In this document: positions 7,515-15,254 of the stretch, in pieces
Layout of the letters: the number at the start of each line of letters is the position of its first letter
How positions within the stretch are numbered: the first letter of the stretch is position 1
Assembly (NCBI GenBank): GCA_964624645.1
Contig: CAZVAD010000030.1
Location: 1 to 22,925 of the forward strand
Reading direction: 5' to 3'
DNA length: 22,925 nucleotides
Source: Mariniphaga sp964624645
GTDB taxonomy: Bacteria > Bacteroidota > Bacteroidia > Bacteroidales > Prolixibacteraceae
Notes under the pieces: generated by a model
What the model was told of the DNA's origin: nothing
Database searches by the model: none
The model's input: the letters and a program-made list of their open reading frames with translations, nothing else
Position numbers and translations under genes: made by a program

Positions 7515-9416
7515 TCAAACTTTCCACTCCAGTTTCCGGTCAACGCGCAACAGAATATCCCGGTTATCCAGTAGCCATTTCAGCACTTTCATCGCTTTTT
7601 CGCGGTTACCCTTCAGCTTAAGCAGCACGTTTTCATAGGTGCGCGGGGTTTCCAGAATTTTCTCCACTTCGCGACTGATTTCCCGGAATTCAAAAGCGCT
7701 CAATCCCATGTTTTGCATGGCCTGACAGACATCACAAACGCCGCAGTCGGGTGAGTCGGTTTCTCCGAAATAGTTTAAAAGCAGCCGGCTGCGACAGGTA
7801 GTTTTTCCCGTGGCATAATGGATCACCGCATTTATCCGCTCCTGAAAGTCTCTTTTTCTGAAATCATAGTTTTCCCTGGAAATTTTCAGCCGGCTTTGAC
7901 TGATTCGCTCCTTGCTGAAATAGATAAAAGGCGTCTGGTTCCGCGGCACATAATCAATGATTTTGGATTTCCGCAGGTGTTTCAGAAAATTATATACCGT
8001 TTCCAGATCAATCCCTGCACGTTTTGCCAGCAGTTCTTCGCTGATATAGACATAGCCGTTGAAAAGGCCGGTGTATGAACGGAGAATCAGCTTTATAAAT
8101 ATGTCAAAAGTGGCATTGGCAACCTGGAATTTGTAGAGATCATCCCGCGAAACGATAAAGTAAATCCGCGAGGGGCTATCCACATCTTCCGTGAATTCGA
8201 GATAACCCTCCTGCTGCAAAATCTTCAGGCTGTTATACACCATGGTTTGCTGAAACCGGAAGGATTGTGCAAAATCCTGAAGGCTGAATGCAAACGACTG
8301 CCCTTTCCCGAAACCTTCGGCAATTTGAAAATAATTGCACAATGCCTGATAAATCCGCTTGATATTTTCAACGGCCGGGAAAGCAACCGAAACATGTTTT
8401 TTCAGCTTGGTTTTGTCGGCATCATTAAACAGGAATACCGCCGCCGCTTTTTGTCCGTCGCGCCCGGCTCTTCCCGCTTCCTGAAAATAGGCTTCCAGCG
8501 AATCGGGCGAGTCAAAATGCACAACAAACCGCACGTCGGGCTTATCTATTCCCATTCCAAAAGCGTTGGTAGCCACGATCACCCGCGTTTTCCCGGAAAG
8601 CCACTCGTCCTGTTTCCGATGGCGGACCAGATTGCTCAGCCCCGCATGGTAAAAGTCAGCCGAAATTCCGTTCTTTCGCAACTCCGCCGCAATTTCACGG
8701 GTTCCTTTTCTGCTCCGCGAATAGACTATCCCCGAGCCTTTCGTCTTTTTCAGGGTTTCCAGCAGGTAGCCCATTTTATCTTCGCGCAAACGCACCAGAT
8801 AACTCAGGTTTTCCCGATGAAATGACATCTTCAGCACATTCGGCACTTTGAATCCAAGTTTATCCTGAATGTCATCCGTAACTTTCGGCGTTGCCGTGGC
8901 TGTCAGTGCAAGAAAATTTATCCCGGGCAACAGTTCGCGCAATTGAATGATATTCAAGTAACTTGGCCGAAAATCGTAACCCCACTGCGAAATACAGTGC
9001 GCCTCATCCACCGCAATGAGGTTTACCTTCATTTTCTGAAGGCGCTCCCTGAAATATTCAACGTTGAGCCGCTCAGGGGAAACGTAGAGAAACTTATAAT
9101 CGCCCCACACCGCATTGTCCATGGCCACTTTTATCTCCATCTGCGACATGCCGCTGTGAATTTTCAATGCCCGGATTCCTTTGCTCTGAAGATTCTCTAC
9201 CTGATCCTTCATCAGGGCAATGAGCGGCGTAACCACAATGCAGATTCCCTCCTGTGAAAGGGAATAGACCTGAAAGGTAACCGACTTGCCGCCGCCCGTC
9301 GGCATCAATCCCAGGGTATCCTTCCCCGCAGCAACCGACTGAATGATCTCTAACTGCAACGGACGGAAATCATCAAATCCCCAGTGCTGTGTCAATATTT
9401 GCCTGAAATCTGCCAT
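7515..9416 (-). CDS. recQ: ATP-dependent DNA helicase RecQ
   Basis: A 3'-5' DNA helicase for recombination and stalled-fork repair. From the ATG at 9416 (633 aa) it shows Walker A MPTGGGKS (K44), the DEAH box D137-H140 followed by the RecQ-specific aromatic loop CISQWGYDFRPSY, helicase motif VI QEAGRAGRDGQ, and the RQC zinc site C541, C558, C561 and C564. No HRDC domain is apparent after the RQC region; the C-terminal end looks like a short winged-helix segment. A TTG at 9473 would give a longer frame that reads through a palindrome (9439-9458), so I reject that start. It is the second gene of the panE-to-cysH series. Confidence 0.96.
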   Translation of the reverse strand: MADFRQILTQHWGFDDFRPLQLEIIQSVAAGKDTLGLMPTGGGKSVTFQVYSLSQEGICIVVTPLIALMKDQVENLQSKGIRALKIHSGMSQMEIKVAMDNAVWGDYKFLYVSPERLNVEYFRERLQKMKVNLIAVDEAHCISQWGYDFRPSYLNIIQLRELLPGINFLALTATATPKVTDDIQDKLGFKVPNVLKMSFHRENLSYLVRLREDKMGYLLETLKKTKGSGIVYSRSRKGTREIAAELRKNGISADFYHAGLSNLVRHRKQDEWLSGKTRVIVATNAFGMGIDKPDVRFVVHFDSPDSLEAYFQEAGRAGRDGQKAAAVFLFNDADKTKLKKHVSVAFPAVENIKRIYQALCNYFQIAEGFGKGQSFAFSLQDFAQSFRFQQTMVYNSLKILQQEGYLEFTEDVDSPSRIYFIVSRDDLYKFQVANATFDIFIKLILRSYTGLFNGYVYISEELLAKRAGIDLETVYNFLKHLRKSKIIDYVPRNQTPFIYFSKERISQSRLKISRENYDFRKRDFQERINAVIHYATGKTTCRSRLLLNYFGETDSPDCGVCDVCQAMQNMGLSAFEFREISREVEKILETPRTYENVLLKLKGNREKAMKVLKWLLDNRDILLRVDRKLEWKV

Positions 9417-9438
9417 TTGTTGAAATGAATACTTTTTA

Positions 9439-9458
9439 CCCACGGTTTCAACCGTGGG
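9439..9458. repeat. Perfect 20-bp palindrome in the recQ leader
   Basis: A 9-bp perfect inverted repeat (cccacggtt/aaccgtggg) with a 2-nt loop lies between the panE stop and the recQ ATG. Similar GTGGG-ended palindromes occur as dispersed intergenic repeats in Bacteroidota from general knowledge. On the minus strand it is followed by TAAAAAG and not a T-run, so it does not look like a classical terminator. It begins 22 bp before the recQ start and could affect recQ translation or protect the mRNA. Confidence 0.6.
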
Positions 9459-9473
9459 CAATTTTATCGACAA

Positions 9474-10409
9474 TCACCCGTGTCTCTTCGCCAGTATCTC
9501 ATACATTCCCGAATAAACCGGAGTTTTGACATTGTGTCTTTTCCCTTCATCAATCACATAGCGGGTGAGTGTTTCTATTTCGGTCTTTGGTTTGTTATTT
9601 TTGTAATCCGAGTGCATTGAAGTGGTCGTTTCATAAGACAATGCCTCCATGACTGAAATGGTTTTCTCAAAAATATCTTCCGGCAGACTGACCTGCTTTG
9701 CCACTGCCAGTTGCTTTGCCTCTTCAACCATTTTCTTTAATGTTGTGAAATACTCTTCGTTTGCAACGATTTCACCGGCTGTTTTATCATAGGCTGAAGT
9801 GATTGTTGCCAAAGGCGACAAAAAAATATATTTCTCCCAGATAGCCGTGGAAATATTTTTTGAGAAACGGGAATCGATCCCCGCCTCCTTAAACAGCGAA
9901 TCAATTTTTTCGAGTTTTTCATCCGTGTAATTTTTCAGCCCGAAACACAGTTTTTGAACATTGCCGCTGTTTTCGACAACTCCGGGTTCCTTAATCCGCG
10001 AAACGATATAAACACAGCCGTCCAACACCAGATTCTGAGGATAAAAAGCTTTAATCTTTTCACGGGTATCCACTCCGTTCAGCAGCGGCAAAATGACAGT
10101 TTCCCGGTTTACGGAAGGCTGCAATTGCAACAGGACATCTTCCAGATCATAACTTTTCGTGGAGAGGATTGCATAATCAACCACTCCAATTTCCGCAGGA
10201 TCATCTGTGGCTGTTTTCGGTTTGCAAACAAACTCTTCTTTGCCTTTAATCACTTTTAGCCCGTTTTCCCGGATAGCTTTCAGGTGTTCTCCCCGGGCCA
10301 GAAAGCTGATTTCAACTGCTTCTTTTTCCTGAAAATGTTTTGCGAGCAAACCTCCGAAATAACCTCCCACTCCGCCGATTCCGGCTATAAGTATTTTTAT
10401 TTTTTTCAT
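9474..10409 (-). CDS. Ketopantoate reductase family oxidoreductase (PanE/ApbA-like)
   Basis: A 311-aa NAD(P)-dependent dehydrogenase of the ApbA/PanE family; classical PanE makes pantoate for CoA synthesis. The N-terminal Rossmann motif is AGIGGVGGYFGG (residues 9-20), N111 lies in LPLLNGVD, the catalytic lysine is probably K193 in AIWEKYIF, and the glutamate region is KTEIETL (275-281). Asparagines that follow the lysine in E. coli PanE appear replaced by non-polar residues, so another 2-oxo acid substrate is possible. It is the first gene of the minus-strand series to cysH. No other pantothenate genes are near. Confidence 0.85.
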   Translation of the reverse strand: MKKIKILIAGIGGVGGYFGGLLAKHFQEKEAVEISFLARGEHLKAIRENGLKVIKGKEEFVCKPKTATDDPAEIGVVDYAILSTKSYDLEDVLLQLQPSVNRETVILPLLNGVDTREKIKAFYPQNLVLDGCVYIVSRIKEPGVVENSGNVQKLCFGLKNYTDEKLEKIDSLFKEAGIDSRFSKNISTAIWEKYIFLSPLATITSAYDKTAGEIVANEEYFTTLKKMVEEAKQLAVAKQVSLPEDIFEKTISVMEALSYETTTSMHSDYKNNKPKTEIETLTRYVIDEGKRHNVKTPVYSGMYEILAKRHG

Positions 10410-10507
10410 TGTTCAAAATTTTTAAACCTGACAAAACGATAATTTCAAGCTGTGAATATACAACTTTTGAACTCATGTTTTTTAAAAACTTCCGGCGAAG
10501 AAACAAC

Positions 10508-10541
10508 AGTTCCCTCAAACTCAACTGAATTTGAGGGAACT
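10508..10541 (-). terminator. Intrinsic terminator-like hairpin after the FAD oxidoreductase gene
   Basis: A 12-bp perfect stem (agttccctcaaa/tttgagggaact) encloses a 10-nt loop, 27 bp past the stop codon of the minus-strand oxidoreductase. It is followed on that strand by the T-rich gttgtttcttc. It separates this gene from the panE transcription unit downstream. The T-tract is interrupted, so termination strength is uncertain. Confidence 0.6.
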
Positions 10542-10568
10542 GGAACAAAGGATATTTCAATTGAAAAA

Positions 10569-11237
10569 CTAAAACCCCTCTTTTACAATGGATGATTCTG
10601 CAACCCCCAAGGATGCCAGTTGTTTTTCAACAGCATCCATCATGGGATCAGGCCCGCACAAATAGTAATATTTCAGATTGCCATCCATCTGCTTTTTCAG
10701 AAATTCGGCATTGATATAACCGTGCGCATAGCCCGGATAATTTTCATCTGAAAGGATATTGATAAAATTTTCACCAAGCAGTTTGGTGAATTTTTCTTCT
10801 AAAATAATATCTGCTTTGGTCTTATTGGCGAAAATCAGTTTACTGTTTCCGATTTCATGGTGTTTTTCCAGATTCCTGAAAATGGCAATAAAAGGGGTTA
10901 CACCCGCACCGCCGGCAATGAAAATCCCTTCTCCCTTATAATGAATATCACCGAAAGGTTTATGAATTATCAGCTCGTCGCCTTTGCCAAGCGAAAGCAG
11001 CTGGTTGGTTACCCCCTGATGTGACGGATACGTTTTAATTGTAAATTCGATGTGATCTTCGCCGGGCAAAGAGGTGAATGTAAAAGGCCTGAGTTCGTTT
11101 TGCCAGTCCGGTGTATTGATGGAAATATCAACCGCTTGTCCGGGAATATAGGTAAGTCCGGCAGGTTTTTCGGCAACAATTCTCAAAACATCATGTGTGA
11201 GATGCTCACTGGAAATTATTTTAACTATTTGTGTCAT
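10569..11237 (-). CDS. FAD/NAD(P)-binding oxidoreductase, ferredoxin-NADP reductase type
   Basis: A 222-aa flavoprotein reductase of the FNR superfamily. The FAD motif is R50-PFTFTS, the NAD(P) pyrophosphate motif is GGAGVTPF (109-116), and CGPDPMM (from C194) closes the nucleotide site; the C-terminus KEGF is typical of flavodoxin or ferredoxin reductases. There is no 2Fe-2S domain at either end and no membrane segment, so it is a soluble electron-transfer module needing a separate partner. It stands alone between a terminator and a 254-bp intergenic region. The physiological partner is unknown. Confidence 0.9.
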   Translation of the reverse strand: MTQIVKIISSEHLTHDVLRIVAEKPAGLTYIPGQAVDISINTPDWQNELRPFTFTSLPGEDHIEFTIKTYPSHQGVTNQLLSLGKGDELIIHKPFGDIHYKGEGIFIAGGAGVTPFIAIFRNLEKHHEIGNSKLIFANKTKADIILEEKFTKLLGENFINILSDENYPGYAHGYINAEFLKKQMDGNLKYYYLCGPDPMMDAVEKQLASLGVAESSIVKEGF

Positions 11238-11491
11238 AATAAATTATTTTTTAAATGAAAACATTTTGAATTTTCTGAGGCCATGCAACAAAGCGCTAAG
11301 ACACGGGATAAATTTCGATGTGAAAACATTCGGAAACAGCGCTTTTGGCACAAAATTATCCACGTTAAAATAACAGTTCAACCCGCTTAAAAGTTGAGCC
11401 GGAAGCAGATTCAAATTTAACGGACGACAAATGGAACGAATCCGGTAAAAATTTCTTTATTTGCAGATAGTACAAGCAAAAAAGAGTGAAA

Positions 11492-12067
11492 ATGAATCTG
11501 AAAAATTATTACTGGATTAATCCGCCCAAAAAATATGAACTGAAAGATGAGGGTTTAAAAATCATTACCGAACCGGAAACCGATTTCTGGCAGCGCACCC
11601 ATTACGGATTCCGAAAAGCGGACGCACCGGCTTTTCTGACAAAAATCGAGGGTGATTTCACGTTCAGCGTAAAAACAGTGTTTCAAACCAAAGGGCAGTA
11701 TGATCAGTGCGGAATACTGCTTTACACCGATGATGAAAACTGGGTGAAAGTTTCCGTGGAGCATGAAAATGAGCGATTTGCGCGATTGGGTTCAGTGGTA
11801 ACCAATCTGGGCTATTCCGACTGGGCAACGACCGACATTCCTTTTCCGGTGAACCAGATGAATTACCGGTTAAGCCTCAAAGGCCAGGATGTTTTTATTG
11901 AATATGCGAAAGATGGTTCCAAGTTCAGGCAAATGCGGATTTTGCACCTGCACAGGCCGGTTCACCATTCGGGGATAGGCGTTTATGCCTGCAGCCCTCT
12001 GGACTCATCATTTGAAGCGCAGTTTTCCGGTTTTAAAATGGAGCCATGTCTTTGGGAAACACATTAA
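11492..12067 (+). CDS. DUF1349 domain protein (concanavalin-like fold)
   Basis: A 191-aa protein of the DUF1349 family, which has a concanavalin A-like beta-sandwich and includes yeast Ree1-type regulators. Typical features are the early Trp-rich segment YYWINPP, TDFWQRTHYGF, QYDQCGILLYTDDENWVKVSVE, and late GIGVYACSPLDSSFEAQFSGF. There is no signal peptide, so it is probably cytoplasmic. Function in bacteria is poorly known; sugar-related binding is only a fold-based guess. I chose the ATG at 11492 over a GTG two codons earlier. It is flanked by 254 bp of AT-rich intergenic DNA and stands as a single gene. Confidence 0.82.
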   Translation: MNLKNYYWINPPKKYELKDEGLKIITEPETDFWQRTHYGFRKADAPAFLTKIEGDFTFSVKTVFQTKGQYDQCGILLYTDDENWVKVSVEHENERFARLGSVVTNLGYSDWATTDIPFPVNQMNYRLSLKGQDVFIEYAKDGSKFRQMRILHLHRPVHHSGIGVYACSPLDSSFEAQFSGFKMEPCLWETH

Positions 12068-12112
12068 AATCCAGGCAAAGTTATTTTGGTTCAAGCGCTT
12101 TTCCGGGCAATG

Positions 12113-12409
12113 TCAAATATTGTCATCATTGATATATTCAAGTTTGTAGTCGCCAATATTTTTTTTGCTTTGATCAATGCTTTTTCGCTGGGTAAAATAA
12201 TTCAGCATTCCGTATAGGGCAATGATAATGGCAAAGCCAAAAAAGATGATGCTGATGACGGAATGTTCCATGTTAAAAAACTGCTCAATGCTCAATCCCG
12301 CCACAAAAAAGTAGAGCGCCGTTCTCAGATAGGATAGCAATGTGGTTTGATTGGCCAAATGGGTCCGTTGAATGGCCAGCTTTTCTCTCAATATCAAATC
12401 CTTGTTCAT
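12113..12409 (-). CDS. DUF202 family small membrane protein
   Basis: A 98-aa inner-membrane protein. It has the DUF202 signature of a charged N-terminal helix (LAIQRTHLANQTTLLSYLRT) leading into a first membrane segment (about residues 30-47), then a second hydrophobic segment (about 54-74), and a polar C-terminal tail. YidH of E. coli belongs to this family; its function is unknown. The ATG at 12409 is better than a TTG seven codons earlier because the TTG lies inside the promoter -7 element. It converges on the DUF1349 gene, leaving 45 bp between the two stops. Confidence 0.85.
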   Translation of the reverse strand: MNKDLILREKLAIQRTHLANQTTLLSYLRTALYFFVAGLSIEQFFNMEHSVISIIFFGFAIIIALYGMLNYFTQRKSIDQSKKNIGDYKLEYINDDNI

Positions 12410-12427
12410 CTTTTTATTTTTAAGCCG

Positions 12428-12459
12428 CAAAGTTACAATATCCTGCCGGTTTTAACCAA
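12428..12459 (-). promoter_or_regulatory. Candidate promoter of the DUF202 gene
   Basis: On the minus strand a TTG sits at 12459-12457, then 21 nt, then TAACTTTG at 12435-12428. The second element matches TAnnTTTG exactly, and the spacing is near that of Bacteroidota sigma-ABfr promoters. The ATG is 18 bp downstream. Confidence 0.45.
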
Positions 12460-12550
12460 AACACCGGTTTTCCTGCCGGATAGAACTTCAAAAAATATTA
12501 AACACCTATGTCGTTCTGGTTCTTCAGAAAGGTTTATACCCAAACTAATT

Positions 12551-12568
12551 GAACTCCGGGAGGAGTTT
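12551..12568. repeat. Short palindrome in the 290-bp DUF202/MBL intergenic region
   Basis: The hairpin gaactcc/ggagttt has a 4-nt loop (ggga), six Watson-Crick pairs and one G-T pair. It lies in a stretch with no coding potential that I can support. Its form, an upstream partner-like segment around 12508-12532 and its intergenic site resemble the degenerate dispersed repeats seen in many Bacteroidota genomes. Apart from this, the DUF202 promoter and a -7 element, I see nothing in 12410-12699. Confidence 0.35.
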
Positions 12569-12662
12569 AATTTCATGGAATTATTTTTGGAATTTCAGCT
12601 TTTCAGAAAATAATTTTAATCAAGTGTTCAAAAAATACTCTTATTCATTTTTGCTGATTGGT

Positions 12663-12670
12663 TATATTTG
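12663..12670 (+). promoter_or_regulatory. Candidate -7 element of the MBL-fold gene
   Basis: TATATTTG matches TAnnTTTG exactly and ends 29 bp before the ATG at 12700. No clear -33 element is seen at the expected distance. Confidence 0.4.
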
Positions 12671-12699
12671 CAGCTATGTAAAAGTTTAAAAGCATCGCC

Positions 12700-13545
12700 A
12701 TGAAAATCACTTTTCTGATGGATAACAATCCCCACCCTGAGCAAAACCTGTTCACCGAGCACGGGCTCTGCATCTGTATTGAGGCGAATGGTCTCAAATG
12801 GCTTCTGGATTTGGGCGCTTCCGGAAAGTTTCACGAAAATGCAAAAAAGCTCGGGATTGCAACTGAAGCCATTGACCATGTGCTTTTGTCTCACGGGCAT
12901 GCTGACCACACCGGCGGACTGGAGCAATTTTTATCCGTAAATAAAAAAGCAAAAATCTTTCTTGCGGCAAACATTGAAGGGAAGAGATTCATTTCAACCC
13001 GCCGCGCATCAAAAAGGGATATTACAATAAATCATGCACTTGTGGCTCAAAACCCCGAACGCTTCATCCCGGTTAAGGAAAATTTCCGGTTCAGCGAACA
13101 GACAGGCATCATCAGTAAAATTCCGAAAATTCATAGTCTCCCGAAAGGAAACCGCAAGCTGTTTATGATTGAATCCGGTATTGAAAAGCCGGATAATTTT
13201 CAGCACGAACTGGTTTTAGCGGTAAACTCCCCAAAAGGAATGGTCGTGTTTTCCGGCTGCTCGCACAACGGTATTTTGAATATTTTAGATGCCTGCTCAG
13301 CTTATTTCGGAAATTCAAAAATTATTGCGTGCATTGGCGGCACTCACCTGATTGACAGCGACCCGGAGAATATTTATGAATCTGATTCGGAAATTGCCGG
13401 AATCGGAGAAACAATTCTCCGGCTCTATCCGGATATGCAGCTAATCACCGGACACTGCACCGGAGGGAATGCATCAAAAATTCTGTCTGAAGTGATGGGA
13501 AAAAACTTCAAAACTTTTCACAGCGGCGCTGTCTTTGAATTTTAG
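12700..13545 (+). CDS. MBL-fold metallo-hydrolase, Tflp / MJ0301-like
   Basis: A 281-aa metallo-beta-lactamase-fold protein. The dinuclear metal motif is S-H65-G-H67-A-D69-H70, with a further His in FSGCSHNG (H189) and H252 in ITGHCTG. The FSGCSHNG and GGTHL motifs and the late TGHCTG are those of the branch once annotated as 7,8-dihydropterin-6-yl-methyl-4-(beta-D-ribofuranosyl)aminobenzene 5'-phosphate synthase (archaeal MJ0301, Tflp). That activity is not established in Bacteroidota, so only a hydrolase role is claimed. No signal peptide is seen. Its stop overlaps the stop of the opposing gene by 4 bp. Confidence 0.88.
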   Translation: MKITFLMDNNPHPEQNLFTEHGLCICIEANGLKWLLDLGASGKFHENAKKLGIATEAIDHVLLSHGHADHTGGLEQFLSVNKKAKIFLAANIEGKRFISTRRASKRDITINHALVAQNPERFIPVKENFRFSEQTGIISKIPKIHSLPKGNRKLFMIESGIEKPDNFQHELVLAVNSPKGMVVFSGCSHNGILNILDACSAYFGNSKIIACIGGTHLIDSDPENIYESDSEIAGIGETILRLYPDMQLITGHCTGGNASKILSEVMGKNFKTFHSGAVFEF

Positions 13546-14318
13546 GAAACACCTGGGCACGAAAGCTCAAAAACATCCGTTGCCGCATGTCTTGAGGTCA
13601 GCCTGATTTCAAACTTTTTGGCCAGGGACAAATGCGCATTCAGCGCCAGTTCCGGAGTATTGTTTTCAGCCGAAAGGTGGCTCAGAAAAACATATTTCAA
13701 CTGCTGCCCCGCGCTTTTCTCCAGCAACTCAAACGACTGCGCATTGGACAAATGCCCAAAGGAGGATGCTATGCGCTGTTTCAGGCGATAAGGATAAGCG
13801 CCTGTCTGCAACATTTCATCATCGTAGTTCGATTCCATGAACACCGCATCACACATTTCAAGATGGGAAACCACATTTCCGCAGGGCTCGCCAATATCTG
13901 TAAAAACACCGATGTTTATTCCGCAATGCTCAATCCGGAAAGAACACGGTTCAGAAGCATCATGGTTTTTCAAAAAGGAATGCACAGCAAAATCACCTGT
14001 AACAACAGTTTCTCCGGGTTCAAAAAACCGGGTATATGCCGGGCGAAGCGACCGGGCGGTTGCATAAAAGGTTTTGGATGTAAAATAGACCGGCACATGA
14101 AGTCTTTTCGCCAAAACGCGTGCGCCGCGGATATGGTCAATATGCTCATGTGAAATGAAAACCGCTCGGATTCCGGCAGGATTCAAACCTTTTTCATCCA
14201 TTCTTTGTAAAATCTGCCGGCAGGAAATTCCGGCATCAATCAAAACGGAACCTTTTTCATTGCCCGCATAATAACAGTTTCCGTTACTCCCCGAAGCAAT
14301 TGCACATATTTCAAGCAT
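13542..14318 (-). CDS. MBL-fold metallo-hydrolase, WalJ/YycJ-like
   Basis: A 258-aa member of the YycJ/WalJ branch of the metallo-beta-lactamase fold. Diagnostic features are the N-terminal SGSNGNCYY, the metal motif H57-E-H59-I-D61-H62 (SHEHIDH), the segment FTDIGEP, MESNYDDEML, and the C-terminal LSHLSAENNTPELA. In Firmicutes WalJ is tied to the WalRK system and to 5'-3' exonuclease activity. No such system is visible here, so the role is probably nucleic-acid or general hydrolysis. The gene is transcribed alone toward its neighbour, and the two stop codons share the bases TTAG. Confidence 0.9.
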   Translation of the reverse strand: MLEICAIASGSNGNCYYAGNEKGSVLIDAGISCRQILQRMDEKGLNPAGIRAVFISHEHIDHIRGARVLAKRLHVPVYFTSKTFYATARSLRPAYTRFFEPGETVVTGDFAVHSFLKNHDASEPCSFRIEHCGINIGVFTDIGEPCGNVVSHLEMCDAVFMESNYDDEMLQTGAYPYRLKQRIASSFGHLSNAQSFELLEKSAGQQLKYVFLSHLSAENNTPELALNAHLSLAKKFEIRLTSRHAATDVFELSCPGVS

Positions 14319-14467
14319 ACTTTTTCAATTTTTCGGGGCTAAATTAACCATTTAATTGCTTGAAATATTTTCACAAAGACCGGATTGAAGGAAAAATCTT
14401 CTGAAATGACGCAACCTCTGGTTAGTTTTTTCATCTATACGGAGAATAAGCATTTTAAAAAATCATT

Positions 14468-15094
14468 ATGAAACGAACAACTTTTTTATCCGCAACTATT
14501 TTTTTGTTACTCTTTTCTTTCTCGGGACAAGCACAGCAATCGGCATCCCAAAAAGCGCTGGCCGTCACATTTTCCGGGTTAGGGGAAAATGATGCTTTCC
14601 ACTGGAAAAGCCTAACCGGCGCCGGAGGGTATGATGGCAAAGGTTTCTTCTCGCTGGGCATCAGCTACATTCAGGCACTCACAAAAACCATTGACCTTGA
14701 AACCGGACTGGAATACAGTCGTTTCAATTACCGGTACAGTAACGCTTCGCTTGGCCCGGAAGGACAGGAGCCATTTAACCTCACAAACAGCATCCTTGAG
14801 ATTCCGGCAACTATCCGTTTTAATTTTCTCAAATATTTCTTTCTGAATACCGGTCTTTTGTTTGATATGGATACCGGTGCGGACAATCACATGGATAGTC
14901 AATCCGGCATCGGAGCCATCGTTGGCGTGGGCGCCAAATATGATTTTAGAAACTTACCAATCGGCTTTTTCGTAAATCCCTATTTCAAACACCACACCCT
15001 GTTAAGCTTTCCACTGGAACCCGGAAATCACCAGTTAAGGACATCCGATTCCGGTTTCAGATTTGGAATTGCATACCGTTTTTCAGGAAAATAA
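14468..15094 (+). CDS. Outer-membrane beta-barrel protein
   Basis: A 208-aa secreted protein. A signal peptide is clear: positive MKR, a hydrophobic core to about residue 18, then GQAQQ with cleavage likely after QA (about 22). The mature part is built of alternating amphipathic strands such as FFSLGISYIQAL, LETGLEYSRFNYRY, ILEIPATIRFNF, FFLNTGLLFD, IGAIVGVGAKY and FRFGIAYRF. It ends close to the Phe of YRFSGK, as expected for a Bam-recognised terminal strand. This fits a small 8-strand OmpA/PorT-type barrel. No ligand can be named. The 160 bp downstream (15095-15254) hold no gene; a T-rich tract near 15211-15227 follows only a very weak stem. Confidence 0.83.
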   Translation: MKRTTFLSATIFLLLFSFSGQAQQSASQKALAVTFSGLGENDAFHWKSLTGAGGYDGKGFFSLGISYIQALTKTIDLETGLEYSRFNYRYSNASLGPEGQEPFNLTNSILEIPATIRFNFLKYFFLNTGLLFDMDTGADNHMDSQSGIGAIVGVGAKYDFRNLPIGFFVNPYFKHHTLLSFPLEPGNHQLRTSDSGFRFGIAYRFSGK

Positions 15095-15254
15095 TTATTT
15101 GAACGAGAAAATTTTTACTGAGAGCTGTGGCATTCTTCATAAATCCGGATTACGTAACAGGAATTTTAAGCGGCAAATCCAAAAGATAACCCCATAGGCC
15201 AGCAAGCCATTTTCTTCTTTTTTTTGTTCGTGCAATTTTTAATTTGAGTGTATC

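Noticed and set aside
9417..9473. TTG start that would extend RecQ by 19 residues
   Set aside because: The extension reads through a perfect palindrome, and the ATG at 9416 gives a normal RecQ N-terminus.
15193..15230. T-rich tract after the barrel-protein gene considered as a terminator
   Set aside because: The only stem before it is a 3-bp ggc/gcc pairing, too weak to call.
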